NCBI GenBank assembly: GCA_947184155.2
Contig: CAMXCT020001413.1
Coordinates: 643,501-707,500, forward strand
Length of the DNA stretch: 64,000 nt
Reading direction: 5' to 3'
From: Cladocopium goreaui
Taxonomy: Eukaryota; Sar; Dinophyceae; Suessiales; Symbiodiniaceae
The notes under the pieces are model-generated. The model saw only the letters and a list, made by a program, of their open reading frames with translations, did not search any database and was not told where the DNA came from. The position numbers were made by a program, and so were the translations under genes. Shown in pieces: positions 12,692-23,085 of the stretch; positions within the stretch are counted from its first letter, which is position 1, and each line of letters starts with the position of its first letter.

Positions 12692-13538
12692 TTGCAAGCT
12701 CCGATCAACGGCACACCTTTTCGGCGATTATTTCATTGCACATCGTGGGATGACCTCGCGTCTTTCCTCAGCTGTTTCAAACAAATGAACGCTGTGTATG
12801 TCAGGTTTTCTCATATCGCGAATTTCCAACCAAAGTTTTATTTGGGTTCCACCTCGTCGTTTGTCCTTTGTCGCGAACATTCTCGTTACCGAAAGTTCTT
12901 ACAAGTCCAACAAAAACAAATTTTTCTTGGCCGAAGTGGCTTTGAGATTTTGGTGCCGATATGACAACTTTTGGATGTGGTCGGTTTTGCCTATTTACAC
13001 CAACAAATCAAACTTCTGGGCTTTGGAACAAGCCTTAATTCAATTGCGGCAACCTCGGCTGAATACTTCGTTCATTTATCAATTTTTCAGCTGTCGGAAG
13101 GGGCTTATCGCCTGTTCCAAATTTTCCAGCTCGCGACAATTCGGAACCTTCTCGCTGTGGCGCAAACTTCGTTGGGCTTCCACCCCACAACATGTTCGAC
13201 GAGCTCTTCAGTCCCCTTTTCCATCGGCGAGTACACCTTTGGGAAATCATCCCGGATTTGGGCAGCAACTCCGTCAAGCGGCTTCCACATGGAGAAAAAA
13301 ATCAGATCCGACGAAATCGGCACCCAGGGATGCTACTTCATTCGACGTTTGGCCAACAACCTCGGTGAACCTCAGCGCTCCTATGCCATCAACGCCATCG
13401 ACAGGGCCCTGAAGTTTTGGAAGGCAAAACCTGTTCGCAAACCAACTCCACTCCGAGCACCTTGAATCCTTTCACCCACTTGGACCCGAGATCTTCGCAA
13501 ACTTCTCACGTCTCATACCCACAATACCAAACAATGCA
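12692..13538 (+). pseudogene. GIY-YIG endonuclease domain of the retroelement
   Basis: Two overlapping frames join into one domain: VYVRFSH, then KFYLGSTSSF, CREHSRYRKF, after a frameshift near 12920 LAEVALRFW, and EQALIQLRQPRLNTSF (about 13025-13070). This matches the GIY-YIG nuclease plan: a degenerate GIY strand, the YIGS strand (here YLGS), the Arg and His of REHS, the catalytic Glu in ExxLI and the PxLN ending. The element at 56.8 kb has the same domain intact (KFYIGSAMHH, DREYSHS, LELALIQEWQPRLN). After the domain both copies continue with RRLANN, a Trp-rich block, then SxxxxLCNH. A GIY-YIG domain upstream of the RT is the order of one branch of Penelope-like elements. Confidence 0.7.
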
Positions 13539-15209
13539 ATGTTACCCGGCCTTCAACCGCCTTCTACGAGCGTCGTCTTCACCAAGTACCCTTCAGTCAT
13601 GGACAGCCTACTATGCAATCACAAGGACCAAGCCACACGATGGGCCGATGGGGAATCGCCAACATGCACGTGTCCAACCATGCGACCATATATTAATATC
13701 TATCCTGCACCTCCAGAAGATCAACACCTCATCCTTGACGGCGACACTTTGCACTTCCAGGACCAGCCCTTAACCTCCATTGCGACGGGCTCCCTACAGA
13801 ACAAGATCTTCCCACCTCAAAAAGAGATCTTCAAATCCCTCCAAGATGCTATCCCAACGTGGTCCAAAAAGAACTCACTCCCCTCGGTGTCCTGTCGGAA
13901 TATTGAGGACCTCTGGACCAGCTCAAGGCACAACCACAATATTTCACTCCACGACCACATCACCCACAAGGACATCGCTCGTTTTCAACAATTATTCCCC
14001 GATGCCGTGTTCCACAACGAAGACAAACGGGCTACTTCGCTTCGAATAATATTCTGCCCCTTCGTATACTACGAATGCCTCACGAACACCTTTTCTGACC
14101 CTCTGGTCTTTCGGAAACTCGATGCCACTCCAGCTGCCATCATCGACAACACCATCGACGAGATCACCATGCAGTTTGGCAAGATATACCCCTGGGCCTT
14201 GGGCTCTGGGCGAGACCTCCCGAATGCCTTACGTCCTACCGAAGAGGCAAAAACAGTTTCGCTCTGGCAGACCGATCGTCAGTTTCTTCTCGGCACCTTT
14301 TCGACCGATGCTGAATTGCATTGCCAAACTCATCTATCAACTTTTACCCAAAGCTTTCCCACACAACTTGGCAAAGGGCGACGTCTTTGCCCCCTCATCA
14401 AACTCCTCAAGACCACTGACTTTGACGCTATATCTACCCCACAAATCTACAATTAAAATCTTGCAGGCTTCTTCACGAGCATCGACACAGACCGATTCCT
14501 GGACAGCTGGCGCCTCACGCTTCAATACTTGTCATCCACTATGAGCACCAACCCCGATGAAATCATTTCCGTGAAACCCACGACTGGCAACACGACCGGT
14601 GACGTGGTCAAAGGCCGAAGGTGTCGCACCCCCAACGTAACCCGCAAGATCTACATCAGAGACATTGAGGCCATCATCCTCATGTCCTTGAAGATGACCC
14701 AGTTCTCCTCTGTTTACCAACAAATTCGTGGCTCCCCGATGGGATCTCCACTGAGCCCCGCTCTTTGCTTGATGGTCGTCCCACTCTCCGAGGAGATCTG
14801 GCATCGCACCTTTTCCGATACTCTGGCTTCGATGGACCTGACATCCCGCCTTCTTCGCTATGTGGACAACAGACTTTGTTTGGTGGATCCCTCTTGGCAC
14901 TACGAACCAGCTTTCGCCAACTTCCTTCACCCGGAGTTCGACGGCAAGCCTGTTATCCTGGAAACGGAACCAGACCAGGAATTCTTGGGCTTCTGCATTG
15001 AGTTTGAACCCTTCGCTCTACGATATCGTCCACCGAGAGACTTTAACCAGGTCATGGCTCCATTCTCAGCTTCACCGCTGGACGTTCAACTTTATGGCTT
15101 TGTGTCCAGACTGTTTTTGGTCGCTAAATGTGCGTACTTAATCCGAACAGCTACGAGGTTTTGCCGCATTGCATCGCTTGTACAAAGCTGCAGGCTTCCA
15201 GGAACCTGA
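13539..15209 (+). pseudogene. Penelope-like reverse transcriptase, broken
   Basis: The frame has one TAA (14454-14456). It first gives FTKYPSVMDSLLCNHKDQAT and a CTCP cysteine pair shared with the 57.7 kb element, then EDKRATSLRI. An RT finger block, RPIVSFFSAP and AKLIYQLLP (14225-14390), appears only in the +1 frame, so a frameshift pair surrounds it. Motif A NLAGFFTSIDTDRF follows directly after the TAA (catalytic Asp codon 14484). Motif B is GSPMGSPLSPALC (near 14735). Motif C is RYVDNR (14856-14873), with Asn in place of the usual second Asp. A later block EFLGFCIEFEP resembles motif D/E. The TAA replaces a codon in a conserved stretch and looks like a simple CAA-to-TAA change. MGSPLSP is typical of Penelope-like RTs. 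Confidence 0.75.
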
Positions 15210-15453
15210 CCTCGTGTCGGCTTCCAAACCAATTCGTCGCTACCTACATATAATTCGCGTTGGTAAAACTCTGCATCAAGTTGCTGCATCAGCACCTTCT
15301 CAGACTTGGAACCTTGAGCAACTCAGGTCAATTCTAATTATTTGGTTTTTGCGTGGCCACTATCCCAGTTCACTAGTCATTTATTCCCCACGAATGTGCT
15401 CCTGATTTCGGACGCCATGGCTACGTCTTCGTCTTTGACTACCATTCCCCTTC

Positions 15454-16050
15454 ATGAACCGGTTTTTCAACAATTTCTCCATGATGTTCATCACGCTTAT
15501 ACCTTCTCCTACATCGGGCCATGTCATTACTCCTACGCTGATTCCGAACATCGAACCAACCTCATTGCCTAGCACCAGCGTATGGAACCAGCCTCCTGGC
15601 TTCTTGCCGAACTTGGACTACTCCGATGAAACAAATGCCTTTATCGATGGTGCGCCTTTGCCCTCACCCGACCTCGAAGCGGAAGAGAAATTCATGCAGG
15701 AGCTCGTGGACTACAACCTACCTCCGCCCCACCAACATGTCGATGCACCAGTCCCAGCCTCGGTCCCTACTCCGCCAAAACTCTCTACGGCATCACAACT
15801 TCCATCGAAGAAGCGACTAGCCAAGGCAACCCCGAAAGCCCCTGGAAAACGCCGTCGCAAGGCCTCTTTGTCGCCAGTTCCCTCTCCGAGCTCCCCTCCC
15901 ATCTGGACTGACGAGGACAAGAAGATCCTTCGCACCCTCAAAACCGATGAGAGATCCCGTTTCTCTTGGAAGGTCATCGCCGGCAAGTTGGGCAAACCGG
16001 AGCACGATGTCCGGACTATGTGGAACCACATTAAGAATCGAATGGGATGA
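15454..16050 (+). CDS. Myb/SANT-domain protein inside the retroelement
   Basis: A 198-codon frame; its acidic and Pro-rich first half is followed by a basic linker (KRLAKATPKAPGKRRRK) and one C-terminal Myb/SANT-like repeat. The repeat starts WTDEDKKILRTL, continues FSWKVIAGKLGK and ends VRTMWNHIKNRMG. The tryptophan spacing and the final W-N-xIKN match a Myb DNA-binding repeat. An alternative upstream start in another frame (MATSSSLTTIPLHEP at 15417) may be the original N-terminus if a frameshift near 15530 is assumed. A single Myb repeat with a basic linker suggests DNA or chromatin binding, perhaps for target choice; this is inference. It lies 240 bp after the RT frame, on the same strand. 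Confidence 0.6.
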   Translation: MNRFFNNFSMMFITLIPSPTSGHVITPTLIPNIEPTSLPSTSVWNQPPGFLPNLDYSDETNAFIDGAPLPSPDLEAEEKFMQELVDYNLPPPHQHVDAPVPASVPTPPKLSTASQLPSKKRLAKATPKAPGKRRRKASLSPVPSPSSPPIWTDEDKKILRTLKTDERSRFSWKVIAGKLGKPEHDVRTMWNHIKNRMG

Positions 16051-16292
16051 CCTCTTCCACCACGTATCACTTCTTTCCAAACTTCGGCGATATTCGACTA
16101 CAGGACGGAAAAAAGGTGCACAACTCGTGAATCATCATTTTTCTCCATAAGGGTTTGCTTTACACTTCCTTGACACTTTGACTTTTTGTGAATCGGGTTG
16201 TTCGATTTTCGTCGCATGTACACCATAGCTCCTTGAGTGTTTTACACATGTCGCTTTGTGCCCACCTCGATCGCTAGTGTATGCAACGAGCC

Positions 16293-16958
16293 ATGACGAC
16301 CGATTTGCCCTTCTCACCTTCGAGATCTCGCTCGCCTACACGTGTTCCCCCGTCTTCGTCTACTGGCCCGTCACCATTTCATCGACCACCCGGATGGCAA
16401 CCGCCTACCGCTCATCGACCTAGTATTTTGCAAATTGACCTCAAGCCAATGCAACAACTTGCCAATCTAGATCCATACTACAATATCCTGGCCCCGCAAG
16501 TCGCTGGCAACCTTACTACCGATGAATACGACAGCTTGTTCCAAGCCTACAAGGTTATCTATCCAGATTACGCTGCACGACACTATGTTGGTGAGATCAA
16601 AACTATGGTGGTGGACCTAATGGCGCAGCGTTGGTCCATCTTCCCCAACACTACAGACTTCTATCTCTCGGTGGACACCGACAGGGCAACCAAATGCTGG
16701 ATCAACCTCGACATTCGATTTTGGACATCCTCAACTGGCATTATCCTGCTTGGAAAACTCATCAACATCTCTACGATTCTCTACGCCTTTACCAATCCTC
16801 CGGCCTTGCCATATTGCCCCACATCCAGACACCTCGGAAACAGGCTTGGTGGTTCGCATTCAAAGCATTCCTCGAAGGCATCCATTTTTCTCACCGGCCT
16901 TGGTGACAATACCATGATTCATCAGACAGCGCGAGTCCAGAAAGGAAAAAGACCTTGA
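16293..16958 (+). pseudogene. Retroelement ORF of unknown function, RSRSP start
   Basis: Starts MTTDLPFSPSRSRSPTRVPP, a Ser/Arg/Pro-rich leader like the MAESDRSRSPVPARN start at 55251. A folded-looking region follows (LDPYYNILAPQVAGN, YVGEIKTMVVDLMAQRW). Near 16720 the better frame changes: RKQAWWFAFKAFLEGIHF occurs two bases out of phase and ends near 16906. No known family recognised. The shared leader type suggests it belongs to the same element system. Confidence 0.4.
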
Positions 16959-17109
16959 GTGCATGTGTATTGTAGGACAATACTGCTTTCCTGATTTAAG
17001 TCCGGACATGTGGCATCACGTCCTTTGGCCGATTCCTTTCCATAGGATATCTTCCCAGGCTGGTTTAGGCTCTGACATTATTCTACCACACGCGCTTATT
17101 CTCAACCTC

Positions 17110-17762
17110 ATGGCATCGCCTCCCTATTCCTACACCGACATGTATGGAACCCAGCAAGCGCTACCACTATCGGAGAATCTCGAGGAACAATACATCCCTA
17201 GTGGCGACCCTTCGTCGGTATCATACATCCCTCGAGCTGCTCGATCTGTTCCCCACGCCCATACAGTTCATACTATTCACGTGAAGAAGATCACCTACCC
17301 CCTGACGTCTAGACTCCCTGAACTCTGTGTGTTGGAAACCAATCAAGATGGACTGGAAACGTGGCGCTCCATTGAGACCTTCTTGGGCAACCTTCAACTC
17401 TCTCAGGATCCCAGAGTTATACGGGCGATGGCAAACCAGTGGCGCATTCATTACGAAGTTCAACCAATTTCGACATCATCGCCTTCGGAGTCACTCAACC
17501 CAGTGCTTCCACACCCAGAACATTCGAATGTGCAATTTGGACAACCCGTTTCAGTCTTTCCGGACCATACGTTCATTCTCCAATCGTGTTGGGGACGTTC
17601 TGCCTACCATCATTCTCAAGTCCCTCCAACATCGCTATATTGGCCCCCTTCCCGCACTACACCTCCGACATCACCGTCCAGGCTACTTTTGCGACACAGT
17701 GCTCCTACACACGGATCCGGCATCTTCGTTATATCACCCTGGACCTCCTCGATCTGGCCTGA
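17110..17762 (+). pseudogene. Retroelement ORF of unknown function
   Basis: Start MASPPYSYTDMYGTQQALP; then HTVHTIHVKKITYPLTSRLP and LETNQDGLETWRSIETFLGN. Around 17470 the sequence makes better sense in another frame: FDIIAFGVTQPSAST, FECAIWTTRFSLSG, VLGTFCLPSFSSPSNIAIL, ending ITLDLLDLA. I therefore read one beta-rich protein of about 215 residues broken by a frameshift. I do not recognise the family; a structural or accessory protein is a guess. Confidence 0.4.
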
Positions 17763-17963
17763 GTAGCCACGCAGATATGTCCGATTCGAGCGTCTAACTA
17801 GCTAGCTTGTTCTCAACTTGGCCAAAGGAAAAACAGAGGCTTATTGACGTGCCGACCTTTTCACGATCCCTTCATCACTCTCGATTGTATATGTTCACAT
17901 TTTCTATTTGATTCTAGTCTACTCCGCAGACCTTTTGATTCATCCCGCTCACTTTCTTTTCGC

Positions 17964-18819
17964 AATGGCTCCCAAAGGGCTTCGGCAGCACCCGTATCGC
18001 GCCATCTCCAATGTCGAGACCTCCGTTGGCACTCAAACATGCTCCTGGTATGCGGGACGTGGAGGTCAACCTGCAGGCACTGACCCACCTCCGGACAGAC
18101 CGGTCCTGATCATCGTTGACATCTCACAGTTGTACACCGAAGAAGTGACGCCAGTAGTCCGCCGTACGCTGGGACCAATCCCAGTCTCCAGTCATTGTGA
18201 AGAAGAAGTGTTCTGGGTCTCTCGTCGATGGGTAGCCCGTTGCCGGGATCTCCATGATCCAAAGTTCCTGAGTGTTGTTGGAATAGGTAAAAATCTTGAA
18301 GTAAATCTGATGCACCAACCGTTCATTGAATCGGCCATGTTGAGGAGGAGTAAGATGATGATGTCCCGAAGTTGGAAATGGAGCCGGAGGTTGGGTTCCT
18401 GGGGTGGCTGAATACATCCCCAAGTTGGTCACGGGATTCTCAGGTGCCGAAGAGGAAGATGCCAAAGTGGTAGTAGCCGGGTAGTAACAGACTCCGGTGG
18501 ATTCAAAGGTGCCGCCGAAGAAGATGCATCTGGTGATCGAGCAGTGCCTTGTGAGGATCGAGGCAATCCGTTCGCTGATTACTATCCACCGGACATGGAA
18601 ACTGCTTTTACACAGACGCCTCAGCCGGCCATCGCCGCCCTTGCAACCCAACTACATGATCGGCTTTTCTCGCCTCCGGTCTCTGGAATGGGATCTGGTC
18701 CCTTGGACGTCGCTAGCGAAATCTTGGACAACCTGACCCCGGATCAACTGAATGCCTTTACCGAAGCTCTGCGCATCTGGTCATCTTCTCGTACTGAGGA
18801 GCTCTGGGATGTTGATTGA
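17964..18819 (+). pseudogene. Last retroelement ORF, unknown, interrupted
   Basis: MAPKGLRQHPYRAISNVETS starts a frame that reads PVLIIVDISQLYTEEVTPVV and EEEVFWVSRRWVARCRDLHD, and stops at 18409. The same frame is open again at 18544-18819 with MGSGPLDVASEILDNLTPDQ, LNAFTEALRIW and a terminal ELWDVD. The middle is Met/Glu/Ser-rich in alternative frames and is probably damaged. A minus-strand frame over 18124-18651 is treated as a shadow. Function unknown. The M1 terminal modules follow 70 bp downstream. Confidence 0.35.
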
Positions 18820-18890
18820 AGCTGACCGAATGGTGGTCACACTGATTTCTGTACCATAGCCTAGCAGTTTTCGCTTCTGCTGCGGCCGGG

Positions 18891-19375
18891 CGTGTGTGTG
18901 GCACATCTGTACAGATGTCAAACTTCAGGGTTCTTGCAGTTGTCAGCAGGGGGCACAGGTGTGACTCTGGGTCCTGTGCCAACGAAGACGGCCAGAAGTC
19001 GCAGTGATATCAAAGGGAAACGTCCCTTTGACGTACCTGCTTCAATTTCATTTCATGTCATGTTTCCGGGATGGGATGTGGCTAACCCAAGAACCACCGT
19101 GCCGTTTCCAAACCATTTGTTTTCAACTTCTTGTACTGCACTGTTGTCGCAAGCTGTATTTATTTATTTTCGACGTCTTGGTCCTGGTCTACGGTTCATT
19201 TGATGGTATCTGGTGGATTTCGATTTGATGACATTCATGGCAGCGATTGTCTTCTCGGAGTACCTCATATATTGATCAACTTAGGTTCCCATTTTTGTTT
19301 GTTCCTGACTAATTTGCATGTTACAGGACTCAGTTCCTGATGGATCTCTTCAAAGATCCAATTTTGTCTAGTGTG
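18891..19375 (+). ncRNA. M1 structured RNA module, copy 2
   Basis: Near-identical to copy 1. Head 16-bp palindrome at 18903-18918. Outer helix 18946-18950/19036-19040. Helix B 18952-18959/18973-18980. AACGAAG 18981-18987. Pseudoknot helix 18960-18970 with 18992-19003, where one T-A pair of copy 1 has become a U-G pair. Hairpin D 19010-19018/19023-19031. Tail hairpin GGATCT/AGATCC, then TCTAGTGTG, which runs straight into copy 3. It forms the 3' boundary of the large element. Confidence 0.6.
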
Positions 19376-19640
19376 TGTGTGAACCATCTGAATAGATGTA
19401 AAACTTCTACCATGTTTCTGCAGGGGGGCAGTGAATCTCATTCCATCCACTGCCCAACGAAGACGGTGGTTTGAGATTGTGATATCGGGACTGATCATCC
19501 CGACGTACCTGCAATTTCCAATTTTCAGTTTGTCGTCACTGGCCACCGGCTAAGCCCAGAACCGGCATGTCGCTTTTCCAACTGTTTTCGAACCAAACAA
19601 CTGTACGATTTTCGCAATCTGACTGAGCTGCATCAGAACA
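19376..19640 (+). ncRNA. M1 structured RNA module, copy 3 (truncated)
   Basis: Head CATCT/AGATG at 19385-19398. Outer helix 19420-19424/19508-19512. Helix B GGGCAGTG (19426-19433)/CACTGCCC (19448-19455). AACGAAG 19456-19462. Pseudoknot AATCTCA (19434-19440)/TGAGATT (19472-19478). Hairpin D TCGGGA/TCCCGA (19485-19503). Hairpin E CCGG/CCGG around the 12-nt loop (19546-19565). Every helix differs in sequence from copies 1 and 2 but still pairs. The tail hairpins and the TCTAGTGTG end are missing. Confidence 0.6.
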
Positions 19641-19730
19641 AGTAAATCCTTCGAGCAAGGACGTAGAAAGTTTTCCTTCGCACAGTTTCTCACCTCTAAT
19701 CATCCAAACCGTTCCTGTCAGGTTTACTGC

Positions 19731-19800
19731 GGTGTTTTTTGCACGTATGATGCATTCCGAATCAGTATATAATTCGATAAGATATTTCTGAGCAAGTGTG
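19731..19800. repeat. Dispersed repeat shared with 41317-41390
   Basis: The words GTGTTTTTTGCACGTATGAT, GCATTCCGAATCAG and TTCTGAGCAA, followed by a GT run, recur in the same order and orientation near 41.3 kb. Possibly the edge of an older mobile element. Confidence 0.6.
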
Positions 19801-20039
19801 TGTGTGCCAGTGCGTGTGACAGTGTGGAAGTGCGCATTGAGTTTTTGCTCGAAGGCAACAGCTCATATAGCTGTGCCCTCCGGCATTAGGAACCAGACTC
19901 AGAGGATTTCTGCCTCTCCCAGCTTTAAGCTCCCAATCGCCTTTGCCGTTGAGAAGTGCATCTCTTCGTTCCAAAAGCGCCATGATGGCTCGGCTCGCGT
20001 GCCAAAAGATGGCCCACATTTGTGTTTGGGTTTGGCCTG

Positions 20040-20340
20040 TGTTTGTTTGTCAGTCGGTTTGTCGGTTTGTCGGTTTGTCGGTTTGTCGGTTTGTTTGTTT
20101 GTTTTGTTTTGTTTTGTTTTGTTTGTTTGTTTGTTTGTTTTTTGTTTGTTTGTTTGTTTGTCTGTTTGTTTGTTTGTTTGTTTGGTTTGTTTGGTTTGTT
20201 TGGTTTGTTTGTTTGTTTGTTTGTTTGTTTGTTTCTGTTCGTTTGTCTGTCTACAGTTTGAATGTGTGCCTGCGTGTCTGTGTGCCTGCGTGCCTGCATG
20301 CCTGCGTGCCTGCGTGCGCGTCTGCTGCGTGCAGGAACAA
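20040..20340. repeat. TTTG/CTGCGTGC simple repeats
   Basis: Runs of GTTTGTCG, TTTG/TTTTG and TTTGG units (20055-20240) are followed by CCTGCGTG-type octamers (20270-20320). Both strands stay open with FVCLFV or NKQTNK strings, which are not genes. Confidence 0.9.
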
Positions 20341-20379
20341 ACGAAAGCGTCTGCTGTGAGTCAAAATGTAAAGCCCCGA

Positions 20380-20490
20380 TCCATACCCTGAACCCACACG
20401 CCGGTCCATACCCCCGATCCATACCAAAACGCAGGTGATCCAGACCTTTCCATACGTCTGGATCACCGCGGGCCGATCCATACCCGAATT
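20380..20490. repeat. GATCCATACC repeats with a perfect 12-bp hairpin
   Basis: Four to five CGATCCATACC/GGTCCATACC words surround a perfect inverted repeat, GGTGATCCAGAC (20434-20445) and GTCTGGATCACC (20456-20467), with a 10-nt loop. Confidence 0.75.
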
Positions 20491-20494
20491 TTGA

Positions 20495-22020
20495 CGCAAC
20501 CCCTGGTCACTGCGGTTGGGAGTTGCTTGGGGTTTGGCTGCAGTGATATGCTGGTACCTGGTATTGCAAATTGTACCGAATTGACTTCTGTTTTCTAAAA
20601 GCTTTCCCATGCGGCCAGCCAAAACCTGCCAGAAACTGATCAGCTGATTTTGACTGCACTGCCCGTTGGTCAAAATTGAACTTGCACGATTTGTGATGAA
20701 GTAACTAGCTTGAAGACCCTGTTGAGGATTCAAGATCATTTTTCTCTTGCGGCTCTCACCGCTGATCCCATTCTCTATTCTGTCATATGCCTGCGGTCTG
20801 AGCAGAGTGCGAGACTGAGTTTGGAAGAAATGCAAATTTTAAGATCAACACAGAAAAATAGAATCGCAGTGAGTAGACTGAAATGTGAAGAAAACAAGAC
20901 TGTGTGGCTGGGTGATGTCTGAGCATTGCGAATGCAACACTTACTGGCAGTAAAAAAAGACTTGTTGAGGAACCTTCAGAAGCTTTCCAATACTGCTTGA
21001 GGCTTGAGGAAATTGTAGGAGTTTTGTGGCGAAACTCTGTGTTCTTCCCTCTCTTGTATTTGGACTAAGGTATCGTGCTCAGCATTTCTTGTTGCAAATC
21101 TTTTGGGCTTCATGCCTTGCACTGCAGCGCAAGCCGCTGAGTAACCACTGCAGTGTCGCATGCGCGAACTGTACGGACAGCATTCATATGTCATTTTCCA
21201 TCAGTAGCAATAAATTGGCTTTGCTACATAGACCTCGCAGATGTGCGCGTACTGTGTGCTCATTGATTCGAGGCTCGTCTATGCCGCCACACATGCTCGG
21301 AGCGTGCTGGAATCTGGCGGCGCGTTGCCATTGCCGGGCCCTCGGTTTGATTTGGACACCGATCACAGCCTTCCAAGATCTTCCAAGATCTTCCAAGATC
21401 TTCCAAGATCCTGAAAGCCAATTCAACGGAGGCCTACCTATATTGCCGCAGCGGTAGCTACAATTGTCCTTCTCCTCCTAGTTACGAAGGCACCGAGCAT
21501 CAAGACCTCTGTTCGTGATAAATTTGCAGGATTGAACTGGGTTTTGTTAGTTTTGAATGGTTTTGGTACAGAGTTTTTTTGTAGGTCTTGTTCACCGGTT
21601 GTTTCGCTTCTCAGCTTAGCACAGGTGGCAAAGAGAGCTCTTGATACTGCAAGCGACAAAGAGCCCAGCTGAGCCGAAAAGTGCTGAGCGGTGAAACAAC
21701 AGATTGGAAACTTCAGACATATGTTTTTTCGAAATCTGTCAGAATCTTTCATGTTACTTGCTTCCATGATCTTTCGTGTCATGACAAGACACGAAGAGTT
21801 TCATTGCAGCTTCTGCTCAAGAACGAGCTGTCCAGGAATTGAAGTACTTTCTTTGGAATGGGCACCAGAGGAGAATGCACCAAACACGGCGTACCAAAAA
21901 CAGACAAATGTGCAGCTTTCATCCGCTTTCTACTTTCTAGTTCCCGAATGCGTAGCAAGGGTTCCCGTTTCACTCTGGGGGTCTGGGGGTTGAGGGTGTG
22001 TTCGCTCGACGTTGCGTTCG
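20495..22020. other. Unassigned DNA
   Basis: No gene recognised. A four-copy 11-bp tandem repeat of CTTCCAAGATC lies at 21370-21413. Open frames overlap on both strands without domain signals. Confidence 0.5.
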
Positions 22021-22022
22021 CG

Positions 22023-22425
22023 AGCGCAACCGTCCGCAACCGTCCGCAACCGTCCGCAACCGTCCGCAACCGTTCGCGTGAGGACCGTATGGCCGTGCCT
22101 ATGGGAAGTTTTACAGAGGTGGTCCTTTTTGGAGGTTTCAGACGTCTGGTTGCTTCGTTTCGCGTGGCAGGCGTGGCACTTCGTGACATTCAGACGTGTT
22201 CTGCAACGTGTCGAAAGTCGTTTTGCGTGGCAGGCGCAATACTTTTGCGACGTTTTCAGAAGATGTGTTGCAGTTTTCGTGGCAGGCGCAGCACTTTGGA
22301 CACGTCCATCGTCATTTTTCGTGGCAGGCGCAGCACTCTAGACGCGTCCTGTGGCGTGTTTTTTGTAAATCGCATTGGCAGGGCTGCGTCAAGTGGTGAC
22401 AAGGTGCAAATTCCGTGGCAGGCGT
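22023..22425. repeat. 10-bp tandem repeat and GTGGCAGGCG-type repeats
   Basis: Five copies of GCAACCGTCC (22026-22075) precede four or more copies of a unit with the core GCGTGGCAGGCGTGGCAC or GTGGCAGGCGCAGCAC. The same core builds the array at 39.73-40.56 kb. Confidence 0.8.
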
Positions 22426-22454
22426 GGCATTTTCTGACATGTGCTGAAAATTGA

Positions 22455-23085
22455 CGGAAGCCTCGCACGAAACATCGATTTTGAGGTTGCAAATTTTCAG
22501 GTTCTAAGGAAAACTCGTAGGAAAACGTCGATTTTGAAGCTGCAAAGTGTGAAAAGTGGAGGAAGTCTCGCACGAAATGCTCGTTTTGGTGCTCCCACCT
22601 GTCTCTTCTCGCATGTCTGGTTTTCCCGTGGCCTCGCCGTGTCTATGGGGGAAGCTGCAAAACTTGTCTTTTTATCTTGTCGGCAACTGTGAAAATTACC
22701 GGAAGTCGCGCACAAAATGCTGGTTTTTCTACATCCACGTGTCTTGTCTCGAGTCGCTGGTTTTCCTGTGGCGTCGCCGTGTCTATGGGGGAAGCTGGAA
22801 AACGTCTCCTATTCGAATGTGTCCAAGCAGGTTGTCATGCCGTTTTGCGTGGCAGGCGTGGCACTTTGTGACATTCCAAGCTGTTTGATAACGTGTTGAA
22901 AATGTCAAAATTGGAGGAAGTCTCGCACGAAATGCTCGTTTTTCTGCATCCATGCGTCTCGTCTCGAGTCTCTAATTTTTCCTGTGGCGTCATCGTGTCT
23001 ATGGGAGAAGCCGCAAAATCTCTCCTTTTCGAAGGTTTCCATGCAGGTTGTCACGTCGTTTTGCGTGGCAGGCGTGGCGCTTTCC
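22455..23085. repeat. Diverged tandem repeat, three to four copies
   Basis: Each copy carries GGAAGTCTCGCACGAAATGC, a TGTCTCGTCTCGAGTC-like stretch, GTGTCTATGGGGGAAGC and sometimes the GCGTGGCAGGCGTGGC core. Copies begin near 22555, 22700 and 22915; the first part, from 22455, is more degenerate. Confidence 0.75.

Larger units (their letters stand above)
9441..19640 (+). mobile_element. Penelope-like retroelement with GIY-YIG domain and M1 terminal modules
   Basis: All recognisable parts share one strand: M1 copy 1, the 5' leader M2, ORF1, the GIY-YIG/RT reading frame, a Myb/SANT ORF, three more ORFs, then M1 copies 2 and 3. M1 repeated at both ends in direct orientation resembles the pseudo-LTR layout of Penelope-like elements. 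The RT B motif MGSPLSP and a GIY-YIG domain upstream of the RT fit Penelope-like elements whose nuclease lies N-terminal. The internal part ends at about 18890 with GCGGCCGG, similar to the GGCTCCGGCCGG end of the two short M2 units at 28.4 and 29.4 kb; those therefore look like internally deleted derivatives. Frameshifts and one in-frame stop show that this copy is inactive. Several ORFs beyond the RT are unusual for the class, so nested insertion of a second element cannot be excluded. Confidence 0.6.

Noticed and set aside
18124-18651. Minus-strand 175-codon frame inside the retroelement
   Set aside because: Lies opposite a plus-strand frame in the same orientation as all other element ORFs; no domain.
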